Assembly: GCF_963665355.1 (NCBI RefSeq)
Contig: NZ_OY762229.1
Location: 248,001-312,000, forward strand
Direction: 5' to 3'
DNA from: an uncultured Desulfobacter sp.
GTDB lineage: Bacteria; Desulfobacterota; Desulfobacteria; Desulfobacterales; Desulfobacteraceae
Length of the DNA: 64,000 nucleotides
Both the position numbers and the translations under genes were made by a program. Shown piece by piece: positions 39,865 to 49,626 of the stretch. The first letter of the stretch is position 1; every line of letters begins with the position of its first letter. The notes beneath the pieces were generated by a model. The model ran no database searches and was not told the DNA's origin. It was given only the letters and a program-made list of their open reading frames with translations.

Positions 39865-41481
39865 TTAGATCCGATCCTGTTTAGGCTGCCTGGGCCTTAA
39901 ATCCCTTACATATTTCTGGATGGCCTCTTCACTGTTCCTGGGAGTGACAAGACTCACACAGATATAAAAGATAAACCCGACAAAGACCCAATAGAATTGA
40001 TGGGGGGTTGACAGTTTGTTGGCCGGATCACTCAGGAAAAACCAATGATAGCTTCCCAGATGGTTTTTTGCATACATCCATGACCCTGTGGAACAGATGG
40101 TCATGACAATGATGTTAAGCATCGCAGCGATGGTGGTCCCCCGTTCCCACCACAGACCAAGAATGAGAGGAGGCCCTACGGAACAAAGGATTACGATAAA
40201 TGCAGCGCCCGAAATATCAAGTACAAGCGCCGGCGGCTTAAAGGAAAGCAATCCACAGACAAGGATAATAAAGATTGTCATATACCGGGTACACTGAACC
40301 GGATTTCTATCAGGCCATGAAGATCCGAAAACCTTGCCGATAAGGTCGCGGCCCAGAACAACATTCAATACCATGGTCCAGCCTGCTGCGGTCGCCATGG
40401 CGATGGCAAGGCCTCCGGCAGCAATCACAGCCAGCAGGAACGGGCTGTTCAAGGCTTCGTTGGCGGCGATCATGGAGTAATCCGTGACTGATGCGCCGGC
40501 AACGCCGTATGCGGTTTTCATGTGTTTCAACAGGCCCATGGCGCTGTCAATGCCTTCTGTCTGCATAAGGGGATGCAGCTGCTCTATAAGCACCTTGGTT
40601 CCGGTTCCGATGATGACCAGCCCCGCATACATGGCACCACCGATAAGGACTGCCCAGAAAACACTTCTGCGTGCTGATTTAATGTCCTGGGTTGTGAAGA
40701 ACCTGACAACTGTGTAGGGCATGGCGGAAAAACCAAAATGCCAGACAAAAAAGAAACCTATCACCCCGGTCCAGGTGCTCATCAGAGGATGGGATGCCTT
40801 TTCCGCAACATAGGGCATATTAAAAAATGTGGGGCTGTTTGCCAAAACCGCATCAGTAAGGCCGTTAAACCCGCCGTAATGGAATAGAACATAAAACATT
40901 GCCACAAGTGATCCCACGGTCATGGCTATCCCCTGGAAGGCGGTGGAAAAAGTGGTGGCAACCATGCCGCCGTAATAAATATATGCAAAAACGATTACCG
41001 AGGCCAGGATTACGGAAATAGTAAAGTTGACCTTCAGGATACAAAGCAGGAACAGAGCAGTGCCGACGATGGAGAGGACAACATAGGCAAAGCCGCCGAT
41101 AACCGTCGGAATGGCGGCCCAGAGCCGCATCCATCTGGTTTCGTACCGGTCTGCATAGTAATCGGTGAAAGATGTTGGTTCATACTTTCTTAAAGGCGCA
41201 GCTGTCAGAAGAGTGGCAATGGGCATACCGCCGATAATGCCGACCAGAGCCCACCAGAAAGGATAACCAAGCAAAAAGATAAATGCCGGAAGCCCTAGGA
41301 AACTTGCAGGGCTGAAATAGGTAGCAGCAAGGGCGCTGCCGTTGACAAAAGCACCGACCTTCCGCCCTGCAACATAAAAATCAGATGCGTCAAGGGAGGC
41401 CTTTCGTGAGGTCCAGCCGATGTAAAAAATAACTACAAAATAAGCAAGTGCGCCAATTAAAACAACTGGATTAACGCTCAT
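39865..41481 (-). CDS. sodium:solute symporter, acetate-permease type
   Basis: 538 residues, about 13 hydrophobic segments, of the SSS (LeuT-fold) family. SNAGxK-type motifs are replaced by family equivalents: FYVAGRKVGAFVNGSALAATYFSPASFLGLPA near the start and GGLAIAMATAAGWTMVLN in the middle are typical of ActP/MctP-like monocarboxylate carriers. Acetate or pyruvate is the most likely substrate, which fits acs and ackA in the same window, but this is inference. The ATG overlaps the stop of the small membrane subunit by 4 bases. The two probably form one transporter. Confidence 0.9.
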   Translation of the reverse strand: MSVNPVVLIGALAYFVVIFYIGWTSRKASLDASDFYVAGRKVGAFVNGSALAATYFSPASFLGLPAFIFLLGYPFWWALVGIIGGMPIATLLTAAPLRKYEPTSFTDYYADRYETRWMRLWAAIPTVIGGFAYVVLSIVGTALFLLCILKVNFTISVILASVIVFAYIYYGGMVATTFSTAFQGIAMTVGSLVAMFYVLFHYGGFNGLTDAVLANSPTFFNMPYVAEKASHPLMSTWTGVIGFFFVWHFGFSAMPYTVVRFFTTQDIKSARRSVFWAVLIGGAMYAGLVIIGTGTKVLIEQLHPLMQTEGIDSAMGLLKHMKTAYGVAGASVTDYSMIAANEALNSPFLLAVIAAGGLAIAMATAAGWTMVLNVVLGRDLIGKVFGSSWPDRNPVQCTRYMTIFIILVCGLLSFKPPALVLDISGAAFIVILCSVGPPLILGLWWERGTTIAAMLNIIVMTICSTGSWMYAKNHLGSYHWFFLSDPANKLSTPHQFYWVFVGFIFYICVSLVTPRNSEEAIQKYVRDLRPRQPKQDRI

Positions 41482-41726
41482 ATTCCACCGCCTTCCTGTT
41501 TTAGCTTTTCCTCTCTTTTCTCTTCAGACCAGTAAAATAGGAAAGAGATGAAAACATTGATAACCCAGAGTCCGAAGAACCAGTTGTAAAGATAGCAGGC
41601 TGGAATACCGAAGATTTTCTTCAGTGGAAGTCCCGGAATCGTCATCTCCAGGATCATGAAAAGAAACACCCAACAGTACATCAGGCCTGTGCCTATCCAG
41701 AAAATTTTCGGCATGCCTTTGAACAT
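41478..41726 (-). CDS. small membrane subunit preceding the symporter
   Basis: 82 residues, two hydrophobic segments (IGTGLMYCWVFLFMILEMTI and LYNWFFGLWVINVFISFLFYW) and a charged tail EEKREEKLKQ. Such small proteins accompany SSS symporters (as DUF4212 or DUF485 genes do elsewhere) and may act as an assembly or gating subunit. AGGAGGATT lies at good spacing. The ATGA overlap with the symporter gene indicates coupled translation. Confidence 0.8.
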   Translation of the reverse strand: MFKGMPKIFWIGTGLMYCWVFLFMILEMTIPGLPLKKIFGIPACYLYNWFFGLWVINVFISFLFYWSEEKREEKLKQEGGGI

Positions 41727-42240
41727 AGAATCCTCCTAATTTTAGGATCGTTTTTTGTAATCCCGGAAGACCGCTATCTTTTCCGGGAAGCTAAAGTTTA
41801 AAGTTCAGTTGAGCAATGTACGTTTTTTTCTCTCCTTGTGCGCTTGTGCAATGAAATCTGCCGGCTGCCTATAAGCTACAGCATGGCCGTTTTCATCTAA
41901 TCCCTCCTCTTGCCTAAGCTGCTCCTTTAAAGTGTCAGCATGCGCTTTACCGTTCAACCATAAAAGTTGTTATCAGCTGGAAACAAGGGTATTTGACGGA
42001 TACAAATATGAGAGCTGAGGGAATTTAACAATCAGCAAATGCCTGATTTTAAATGTGAGCTGGAATTCCGACATAGGATAGGTTTTTTGCCTATAGCGAT
42101 GTGTCGTCCATGAATATGACGTCCCGGATGGTGAGAGATTGCCTTAAAAATTGTGTTGTTATTGGTATTTTGGCGGGTTCGGCGTGAAGATTATAAAATC
42201 TTCCGGGACCATTATAGAGCCGTGAAACGGAACATGTCTC
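41727..42240. other. non-coding leader/promoter region of the symporter operon
   Basis: About 510 bases with no gene. An 8-bp hairpin (TCCCGGAA against TTCCGGGA, 41761-41788) lies 35 bases before the small-subunit start, in its probable 5-prime leader. I checked GCAA...CC combinations near 41815 and 41860 for sigma-54 sites and found the spacing wrong. Confidence 0.35.
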
Positions 42241-43848
42241 TTATTTTTTATGGCAACCCTTACGAATAATTGTAACACTTTCTTCGGCTTCAGGTGCAAT
42301 AATAGCGGTAATCCGCATGTGATCTTCAAGAAAAGTGTTTGCCGTGGGAACATACTCTTTCCCGTCCACCATATACCGGATGAGCAGGCAGCCGCTCGGA
42401 AGCCGAAGATCTCGTATCCTTTTCCCGGAAAAGGAAGAACCCTCCTCGATTTCAAAATCAAAGAGGGTGGGTTCACTCAAATTCAACCGGCTTGAGTCCC
42501 GGTCAAGATCCCGTTCAAGCAAAGTTTCATAAATAGGCAGATTGTTCATCATTTCCGCAACAGCGTATGCGCAAAAGCAGCTGACAAGCAAAGGCAGCAT
42601 CTGCTGATAGCTTCCGGTCATCTCAACAATCAGGGCCACTCCGGTCAAAGGGGCGCGAACGATGGCCGCAAAATAAGCCGCCATCCCGACAACAGCGAAT
42701 ACAGCAGGCTCAGTCACAATGGACGGTGCAATATAATGGGAAGCGTGGCCCACCGCAAACCCCATAAGAGCCCCAAGGGACAAGAGCGGAGCAAAGATCC
42801 CCCCTGAGGCGCCGGTGCTGTAGCTGGTGATTGCCAGAAAAAACCGAAAAACAAAAAAAAGTGGAATCCAGGAAAGGGCAAATTTGCCCACCATAACCAT
42901 TTCAGCCAGGGCGTGGCCACTGCCGATGGCAATGGGGGAAAACCAACCCGCCAGTCCGGCCAGAGCGCCTACAAAAGCGGCAATACCAAGCTTACCTTTG
43001 CCGCTGAAAAGATCAAACAGATTGACGGTCCTGATCAGGCTCCAATTGTATAAAACGCCCAGCAATCCGGCCACAAGGCCGAGCAAAACAAAGAAGGGCA
43101 ATGATGCGATGGAAAGCGCAGGATAATTGGGAACCAGAAACGACATCTGCCCCCCTGAAAAGTATCGCACCACGATGTCTGCAATGGCCGCTGCAAGAAA
43201 AACGGCTCCGAACACAAGGGGATGAAAATCGCGCTGTATTTCTTCGAGAACAAACATCACGCCTGATAACGGAGCATTAAATGCCGCGGCAAGTCCGGCG
43301 CCTGCTCCGGCACCGATGAGTGTCCGTTGTTCCCGGGGGCTGCTTTTAAAAAAAGTGGAGACGGCATTGCCGACAGCACCACCCATCTGGACGGTCGGGC
43401 CTTCACGCCCCAGGGCCAGGCCACTGCCGATGGACACAATTCCGGAAATAAATTTAACGGGCAGAACCCGGGACCATTTCAATGTCCGCAAACGGCTCAT
43501 GACGGCTTCAATGTGAGGAATCCCACTGCCACTTGTTTCCGGGGCAAATCGGCGAACAAGAAACACCGACAAGACCGCTCCGGTTACACCGAACAACACC
43601 GGGAAAATCCATCCCCACTCCGGAAATTGCGCAGACCATTCTATCAGGGTATTTCTCAGGTTGTCAGCGGCCTCTATAAATACGCTGAAAAATGCAGAAA
43701 CAACCCCGGCGCCCAACCCGACAAGGGCTGACAAGGGAAACAAATTACGGCGCTGGCGCCTGGTCTGAAGGGTCTCATATATCCCGGACCGGACTGTTTC
43801 AAGCCCGGCAGGTGATGTGGAAGATTCGTTGATGACTTTTAGAGGCAT
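42241..43848 (-). CDS. ClC-family chloride/proton antiporter with RCK-C tail
   Basis: 535 residues. The ClC pore signatures are present: GSGIPHIEAVM (central Ser of the anion site), GREGPTVQMGG with the gating Glu, GxFxP-like GGIFAPLLSLGA, and VMFVLEEIQRDF, which retains the internal Glu needed for proton coupling. This supports an antiporter over a channel. The C-terminal 90 residues form a TrkA-C/RCK-C domain (FDFEIEEGSSFSGKRIRDLRLPSG...) in place of the CBS pair seen in many ClCs, a likely ligand-sensing regulator. Chloride is the default substrate; fluoride-specific ClCs differ in the Ser motif. Confidence 0.93.
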   Translation of the reverse strand: MPLKVINESSTSPAGLETVRSGIYETLQTRRQRRNLFPLSALVGLGAGVVSAFFSVFIEAADNLRNTLIEWSAQFPEWGWIFPVLFGVTGAVLSVFLVRRFAPETSGSGIPHIEAVMSRLRTLKWSRVLPVKFISGIVSIGSGLALGREGPTVQMGGAVGNAVSTFFKSSPREQRTLIGAGAGAGLAAAFNAPLSGVMFVLEEIQRDFHPLVFGAVFLAAAIADIVVRYFSGGQMSFLVPNYPALSIASLPFFVLLGLVAGLLGVLYNWSLIRTVNLFDLFSGKGKLGIAAFVGALAGLAGWFSPIAIGSGHALAEMVMVGKFALSWIPLFFVFRFFLAITSYSTGASGGIFAPLLSLGALMGFAVGHASHYIAPSIVTEPAVFAVVGMAAYFAAIVRAPLTGVALIVEMTGSYQQMLPLLVSCFCAYAVAEMMNNLPIYETLLERDLDRDSSRLNLSEPTLFDFEIEEGSSFSGKRIRDLRLPSGCLLIRYMVDGKEYVPTANTFLEDHMRITAIIAPEAEESVTIIRKGCHKK

Positions 43849-44376
43849 TGAAATTTTATGTCGGTTCAGTTTAAATCAGTTTTGTATTCCTTAAAGCAAC
43901 TACCACTTGGGATAAAATACCGCAAGTTTGAAGATTTATTTTTATGGTTCCCCTGTAGGCCAACTTGATTGCAGAGCCAAGAGTGTTATCTCTTTTGGCC
44001 ATGACGAAAAATGACTTTCAGGCCTTAACAGAAGGTCGCTGTCGCTGTCCCTGTCTTTGCCCCTTACATCTCAAATCTGTTTCGGTGATATTGTGTATTT
44101 TTTTTTTTGATAATCTGGTACCGGACAATATCCTTTGGTAAAAGCCGGTCAGATCTCCATGCACAAGGTAGAAATGGCCATGGCCATGTCGTTGGTGGTT
44201 TCGCAATTCAAAGCGTTGTTCATAGCCATATATTACTCTATAATAAAAACATAAAAAAATAATGAAGATTTTATTGACACAATATCTTTTGTGAATATTT
44301 TATTTTCAAACAATCGGACGGCGGATTTAAACAAGTCTGCCGGAAAAAGACAACAACATGAAAAGGAGTCGGAACT
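43849..44376. other. non-coding region upstream of hsp20
   Basis: About 530 bases. A probable promoter for the first small heat-shock gene is TTGACA at 44274 with a TATTTT-like -10 at about 44296. A stretch near 44020-44230 on the minus strand looks vaguely coding but is broken by stops, with no ribosome-binding site. Nothing else is recognised. Confidence 0.4.
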
Positions 44377-44823
44377 ATGTTTACAAGAAGAAATGAAATA
44401 GACAGAATGTTTGGGGCCATGGATCTGCTCCGCACCAGAATGGACAGACTTTTTAATGAAAATTACAGACCTTACCTGCATGGACCGGCATTTACCCTGG
44501 GAACCAATTCACCCAGAACCAATCTTGTGGAAAATGGTGACAAATTTGAAGTCCAGGCTGAACTGCCCGGTCTCTCAAAGGATGACATCAGCATTAAAAT
44601 CCAGGGCAATTACCTTGAAATCAGCGGTAAACGGGTTATTGAATCCCCTGAAGGGTATAAATCCCACAGAAATGAACGGTCTGCCACCACATTCTCACGC
44701 AGTTTTACCCTGCCCGAAGAGGTTGATGCGGAAAAAGTTGATGCCCAGCTTAAAGATGGAATTCTGTATCTGACCTTGCCAAAATCAGAGGCAGCCAAAC
44801 CCAGACAGATCGCTATCAATTAA
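44377..44823 (+). CDS. Hsp20/alpha-crystallin small heat-shock protein
   Basis: 148 residues. The alpha-crystallin domain spans about 45-140: PRTNLVENGDKFEVQAELPGLSKDDISIKIQGNYLEISG, then FSRSFTLPEEVDAEKVDAQLKDGILYLTLPK, with the family A-x-x-x-x-G-V/I-L signature as LKDGILYL. An N-terminal arm starts MFTRRNEIDRMFGAMD. It is an ATP-independent holdase that binds unfolding proteins. AAAAGGAGT precedes the ATG. A second Hsp20 gene follows after 50 bases, so the two form a stress operon ending at the terminator near 45380. Confidence 0.95.
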   Translation: MFTRRNEIDRMFGAMDLLRTRMDRLFNENYRPYLHGPAFTLGTNSPRTNLVENGDKFEVQAELPGLSKDDISIKIQGNYLEISGKRVIESPEGYKSHRNERSATTFSRSFTLPEEVDAEKVDAQLKDGILYLTLPKSEAAKPRQIAIN

Positions 44824-44873
44824 CTATATAGACACACAAAAAAAAGAATTAAATAAAATTTCAGGAGGTTACC

Positions 44874-45259
44874 ATGAGCAACAGACAAGAGATCACCACA
44901 ACCGAAGACAAGACCATTGAAAAAAACCGTGAACTGAGAACCGCCACCCCGTCAGTGGACATTTATGAAAATGAAAATGAGATCCTGCTTTATGTGGACA
45001 TGCCTGGGGTTCACAAGGAAGATGTAAGTGTGAATATTGAAAACGGCAAGCTGTCCATCTCCGGTGTACGCAAGCTGGGCCAGCAGGGCGTGTCCAACTG
45101 GGCGGATTTGTTGATGTGGAATATGTCAGAAGCTTTTCCATCCCCCAGACCATTAAAGTGGAAGATGTCGCGGCCAAACTCAAAGATGGAGTACTGACCC
45201 TTCATCTGCCCAAATCTGATGCCGCCAAACCCAGACTGATTGAAGTCAAGGCCGCATAG
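44874..45259 (+). pseudogene. second Hsp20 gene, frameshifted
   Basis: Starts MSNRQEITTTEDKT after an AGGAGG ribosome-binding site and runs through the first half of the alpha-crystallin domain (VDIYENENEILLYVDMPGVHKEDVSVNIENGKLSISGV). At about 45105-45108 the homology passes to the next frame, which continues FVDVEYVRSFSIPQTIKVED and LKDGVLTLHLPKSD to a TAG at 45257-45259. One base appears to be missing next to the TTTG run. As it stands, translation would end at 45197 with an unrelated tail. It may be a recent mutation or a sequencing error. Confidence 0.88.
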
Positions 45260-45329
45260 AACAAGGTAAAAAACATGACTAAAGGCCAACGATGGTGATA
45301 TAGTTGGCATGATATCAGACATGAACACC

Positions 45330-45381
45330 CCCGACCCATTCTTCCCCGAACAAGGGAGAATGGGTCGGGTATTCTATTTTT
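45330..45381 (+). terminator. rho-independent terminator of the hsp20 operon
   Basis: CCCGACCCATTCT pairs perfectly with AGAATGGGTCGGG (13 bp), followed by TATTCTATTTTTTT. Confidence 0.9.
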
Positions 45382-45445
45382 TTCCGGTTTTCGGACCCAA
45401 GGAACGGAAACCTGACAAAATACCGATTTCCAAGGAGGCAAAGAC

Positions 45446-46024
45446 ATGGACCAGGTAAAACCCAAAGGTGCAGGCAAAAGCAGCTTTGAATTGATCAACA
45501 CCAATATTTTCAAACAGATGCTGCCAATCCGCCAAGGCGGTGTCATTCTGGATCTGGCCTGTGGAAAAGGCATGTACTCTGTGTTTCTTTCACAGCTTGC
45601 AGGACCGTCCGGACTGGTATATGCCGTTGATCTCTGGGAAGAGGGACTGGGGATCCTGGAGGAAAACGCCCGGGAAAAGAAGATCGACACTATTGCCACC
45701 ATAAAGGCGGATGTCACCAGGCAAATTGACCACATAGAAGCCCATAGCCTGGACCTGTGCCTGATGGCCACAGTACTGCATGACTTTAAAGAGATGAACG
45801 CCGACCGGATCGTTTTAAAACAGGTTCGTAACCTTCTTAAACCCGGGGGACGCCTGGCTATTGTTGAATTCAAAAAAATGGACGGCCCTCCCGGTCCGCC
45901 CGAACATATACGCCTGACCCCGGAAGAGACAGAAAAAATGGTCACGGCAGAGGGGTTTAAAAAAGTAAAGTCGGCAGATATCGGGGACTATAACTATATG
46001 ATGACTTTCAGCTCACCGGGATAA
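45446..46024 (+). CDS. SAM-dependent methyltransferase (UbiE/ArsM-like class I)
   Basis: 192 residues of class I methyltransferase fold: SAM motif I VILDLACGKGMYS (about 34-46), acidic end of strand 2 VYAVDLWEEGL, motif around KADVTRQID, and LLKPGGRLAIVEFKK after strand 5. The substrate is not evident; similar small enzymes methylate quinones, thiols or metalloids. AAGGAGG lies just upstream of the ATG. It lies alone between the hsp20 terminator and the CaCA exchanger. Confidence 0.85.
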   Translation: MDQVKPKGAGKSSFELINTNIFKQMLPIRQGGVILDLACGKGMYSVFLSQLAGPSGLVYAVDLWEEGLGILEENAREKKIDTIATIKADVTRQIDHIEAHSLDLCLMATVLHDFKEMNADRIVLKQVRNLLKPGGRLAIVEFKKMDGPPGPPEHIRLTPEETEKMVTAEGFKKVKSADIGDYNYMMTFSSPG

Positions 46025-46167
46025 GGCTCCAGGATTAGACGCATGGACCGATAAAGATTGACAAGAGCACGGCAAAAAATATAATCCTTGGACTCTGTTT
46101 TAAGCGCCTGAACCATGGGAAAACTTATCCGGCAGATTCAGGTGGAACTGAGTGAAAGGAAAAAAAG

Positions 46168-47160
46168 ATGATAATGACGATTTTTGCTGTGCTTACCGGA
46201 CTTGGGCTCCTTGTGTGGGGGGCAGACCGGTTTGTGGACGGAGCCGCATCCACGGCAAAACATTTTGGCATGCCCTCACTGCTTATCGGCATGGTCATTC
46301 TGGGTTTTGGAACATCTGCCCCTGAAATGGTTGTTTCTGCCCTGGCGGCCATGAATGGCAATGCAGGCATAGGTCTTGGCAATGCCTACGGATCAAACAT
46401 CGCCAATATCGCCTTGATCCTGGGTGTCACTGCCATGATAAGCCCCATCAAGGTCTCTTCCGCCGTCCTGCGCAAGGAGCTGCCGATTTTAACACTTGTC
46501 ACGGCTCTTTCTATTTTTTTTCTGGCGGATTTATATTTATCAAGGCTGAATGCAGTTATACTGCTGGTTTTGTTTTTTTTTCTCATGGCATGGGCCATTG
46601 TCCAGGGAGTGAAACAGCCTTGCGATTCTGTGGAACATTCGGATCCTCTGGCAAAGGATGTTGAAACAGAAGCTGTCGAATATAGCCTGCCCCTTAACCG
46701 TGCCATATTCTGGCTGGCAGCTGGACTGCTTTTGCTTTTGGCAGGATCCCGCATCTTTGTCTGGGGGGCTGTGGCCATGGCCGGTATGCTGGGGGTCAGC
46801 GACCTGATCATCGGCTTGACGGTTGCGGCAATAGGCACATCTTTACCGGAGCTTGCATCTTCTGTCCTGGCCGCCCGGAAGGGTGAACATGAACTGGCCC
46901 TGGGCAATGTGATCGGCTCCAATCTGTTCAACACACTTGCTGTTGTAGGCATATCAGGTGTCATCTATCCTGTTGCCGTGGAAGCATCGGTCCTTTATCG
47001 GGATATGGCTGTCATGGGAATACTGACACTCTCCCTTTTTGTCCTTGGTTATGGATTCAGGGGAAAGCAGGGCCGTATCTCCCGTTTTGATGGCGGCATA
47101 CTTTTTCTGGTATATGTATGTTACACAGCAGGACTGGCCATAAGTGTCATAAAATCATAA
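46168..47160 (+). CDS. CaCA-family calcium/sodium antiporter (YrbG-like)
   Basis: 330 residues, ten hydrophobic segments arranged as two inverted halves. The alpha-1 repeat is GFGTSAPEMVVSALAA with GNAYGSNIANI after it, and the alpha-2 repeat is AIGTSLPELASSVLAARKGEHELALGNVIGSNLFN. These hold the acidic and Ser/Asn ligands for Ca2+ and Na+. It exports Ca2+ in exchange for Na+ or H+. Spacing gives no firm operon, with about 140 bases upstream and 190 downstream. Confidence 0.94.
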   Translation: MIMTIFAVLTGLGLLVWGADRFVDGAASTAKHFGMPSLLIGMVILGFGTSAPEMVVSALAAMNGNAGIGLGNAYGSNIANIALILGVTAMISPIKVSSAVLRKELPILTLVTALSIFFLADLYLSRLNAVILLVLFFFLMAWAIVQGVKQPCDSVEHSDPLAKDVETEAVEYSLPLNRAIFWLAAGLLLLLAGSRIFVWGAVAMAGMLGVSDLIIGLTVAAIGTSLPELASSVLAARKGEHELALGNVIGSNLFNTLAVVGISGVIYPVAVEASVLYRDMAVMGILTLSLFVLGYGFRGKQGRISRFDGGILFLVYVCYTAGLAISVIKS

Positions 47161-47349
47161 CGGTTCAGACACCAATTCAAGGTGCCACACAATTTCATTT
47201 CCTGTCTGATTTGTCCTTTTTATCCTTACTGACTGCTTGTTTCATATTGATTTTTCATCAGGCTTTTAGTTTATTGACGAAATAAACTAAAATGTTACAA
47301 TAACTTCATTTATAGTGCCTGAACGGAAACCCGTGTTTGGAGAAATGGA

Positions 47350-49617
47350 TTGAATTACGTTTCTGGTAAAAAAAACAAGTCCAGCTCTAAGCTCAGCCCT
47401 ATTGATGAATTCGCAACGGGAAAAAAGATAGCCGGTTCATTTAGAGTCCTCGCGCCTTTGTATGTCGCATTCCTAATCTTGATCCTGGGTGTTTTTTTTA
47501 TTCTCATACCCAAAGGATTGATAAATATTTATGCTGGTGTCCTTATTTTCACAATCCTTGTCTGCATTGACGTCACAAGACAGATTTTACGAATTGAACA
47601 GCAGAACAGGAAAGTTCAAACCGAAAGAAAGCTGGATGAACTGCGCTTTAAAAAAGCTGAAATCGAATTAAAAAAGAGCGAGGAAAGATATCGGCTGCTC
47701 GCGGACAATGCCACAGATACAATCTGGATTGTGCAGCTGTCCGATTTTAAAATGCGCTATATCAGTCCGTCCATCGAATATCTTCTGGGATATACCCCTT
47801 CCGAGTTTATTCATCTGGATATCAAAGATTATATGACTCAGCCCTCATTGGAAAAAGTTCCTGTAATCATATCAGAACAGCTTGATCAGGACCTTGACCC
47901 CGGCCTGGATTCAAAACGGCTGGAGGCAATAGAGCTGGAGCTGATTAAAAAAGACGGAACGACCATCTGGGTTGAGATCACAGCCAATTTCCTGAAGAAT
48001 GATGCAGGAGAATTTGACAGAATACTTGGAATTTCCAGGGATATATCGGGTCGTAAACACACTGACGAAGCGTTGCAGAGAACCACGGAACTGCTGCGGG
48101 AGGCTGGCCGAATTGCAAAAGTCGGTGGATGGAGCATTGATGTTGAAAGCAAGGCAATAATATGGTCGGATGAAATGAATGACATCCACGAAAGACAGAC
48201 ATCTTCCCCTCCGATGTTTGATGGAGTGACCGGTTTTATCGCCCCTGAATGGCAGGAGAAAATTCAGAACTCATACTACCGTTGTGTTGATGAAGGCCGA
48301 AGCCTTGATGAAGAGTTCGAAATTATCACAGCCCAGGGACACCGCCGCTGGGTCCATGCCACCGGAGAGGCTGTAAAGGATGATACAGGAAAAATCACCC
48401 GCATCACAGGCGCGCTTCAGGATATTTCAGAGCGGATACATGCGGATGAAGAGAAAAAAAAGCTCCAGCAGCACCTTGCCCAGGTTAGAAAAATGGAAGC
48501 CATCGGGGTCCTGGCCGGCGGTATTGCCCATGATTTTAACAATATCCTTTCGGGTGTGATGGGGTTTACCGATCTTGCAATGCATGAAGCAAAAGACAAT
48601 GAAACTTTGAAAAGATATCTGGACCAGGTTTCAGCGTCCAGCCTCAGGGCCAGGGATCTTGTAAGACATATCCTGACATTCAGCAGAAAATCAGATGTTG
48701 AGAAGCAGCCCGTCGACATTAAACCGATTATTAAAGAATCATTAAAGTTTATACGTGCCTCCCTGCCGGCCAGTATTAAAATTCAACATGATTTAAAGAT
48801 TGAGCATGGCCGGGTATTTGGCGATGCCACCCAGGTGTATCAAATTCTTATGGGCCTTTTCACCAATGCCGGCTACGCAATGAAAGATAAAGGCGGGGTG
48901 CTTGATGTTATCCTGAATCGTGTTAAACTTGATGACACCCGGACTGGATACTGGAGAAACATATCTGCGGGGGAATTTATAGAAATCATCGTATCAGATA
49001 CCGGATGCGGCATCCAAGAGAAATATCTTGACCGGATCTTCGAACCTTTTTTCACGACCAAAGAGCGTGGGGAAGGGACCGGGATGGGTCTGGCTACAGT
49101 ATATGGGATCATCAAGGAGATGGATGGCGCCATATCGGTTTACAGTGAAGTCGGGGCTGGGACAACCTTCAGAGTTCTGTTACCGGAGCACAGCCAGGTC
49201 CAGCCATCTGAAAAAAAAGTTACCGCTGTTTTAAAAGAAGGCCGGGGCAATATCCTGGTTGTTGATGATGAAAAGATTATTGCAGAAGCCAATTGTGAAC
49301 TGCTGACTATGCTGGGTTATTCAGTGACAATGCTTACGGACAGTATTGAGGCCATTGAAAATGTGAAAAACAACCCGACACAGTATGATCTGGTTCTGAC
49401 CGATATGACAATGCCCCATATGGATGGCTTTGAGCTTGCAAAGCAGATAAAAAAGATCAACCCGGATATTTCCATTGTTTTGGTCACAGGTTTCAGCCAT
49501 GGGTTAACGGAAGAAAAATGCCGGGATGCCGGGATAACAAACATGGTGATGAAACCCATGACAGCCAGCGAACTGTCATTAACCATTAAAAAAGCGATGA
49601 ATAACAGAGAATTATAA
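47350..49617 (+). CDS. hybrid sensor histidine kinase with two PAS domains and a receiver
   Basis: 755 residues: two membrane segments (about 35-53 and 58-75), a coiled-coil linker, PAS1 (about 112-235, ending GISRDISGRK), PAS2 (about 250-362, ending ALQDISERI), HisKA with His394 in GGIAHDFNNILSG, HATPase (DTGCGIQEKYLDRIFEPFFTTK, GTGMGLATVYG), and a C-terminal receiver with Asp685 in LVLTDMTMP. The small periplasmic part suggests that signals are read by the cytoplasmic PAS domains. The start is TTG at 47350 with GGAG about 9 bases upstream. The sigma-54 regulator begins 9 bases after the stop, so it is its partner. Confidence 0.93.
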   Translation: MNYVSGKKNKSSSKLSPIDEFATGKKIAGSFRVLAPLYVAFLILILGVFFILIPKGLINIYAGVLIFTILVCIDVTRQILRIEQQNRKVQTERKLDELRFKKAEIELKKSEERYRLLADNATDTIWIVQLSDFKMRYISPSIEYLLGYTPSEFIHLDIKDYMTQPSLEKVPVIISEQLDQDLDPGLDSKRLEAIELELIKKDGTTIWVEITANFLKNDAGEFDRILGISRDISGRKHTDEALQRTTELLREAGRIAKVGGWSIDVESKAIIWSDEMNDIHERQTSSPPMFDGVTGFIAPEWQEKIQNSYYRCVDEGRSLDEEFEIITAQGHRRWVHATGEAVKDDTGKITRITGALQDISERIHADEEKKKLQQHLAQVRKMEAIGVLAGGIAHDFNNILSGVMGFTDLAMHEAKDNETLKRYLDQVSASSLRARDLVRHILTFSRKSDVEKQPVDIKPIIKESLKFIRASLPASIKIQHDLKIEHGRVFGDATQVYQILMGLFTNAGYAMKDKGGVLDVILNRVKLDDTRTGYWRNISAGEFIEIIVSDTGCGIQEKYLDRIFEPFFTTKERGEGTGMGLATVYGIIKEMDGAISVYSEVGAGTTFRVLLPEHSQVQPSEKKVTAVLKEGRGNILVVDDEKIIAEANCELLTMLGYSVTMLTDSIEAIENVKNNPTQYDLVLTDMTMPHMDGFELAKQIKKINPDISIVLVTGFSHGLTEEKCRDAGITNMVMKPMTASELSLTIKKAMNNREL

Positions 49618-49626
49618 AAGGTCTAT

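Noticed and set aside
41855-41875. Sigma-54-like site upstream of the symporter operon
   Set aside because: GCAA and the following CC are 11 bases apart on the minus strand, outside the strict spacing.
44018-44231. Minus-strand short frames upstream of hsp20
   Set aside because: Neither has a ribosome-binding site and both are low-complexity or interrupted; at most a relic.
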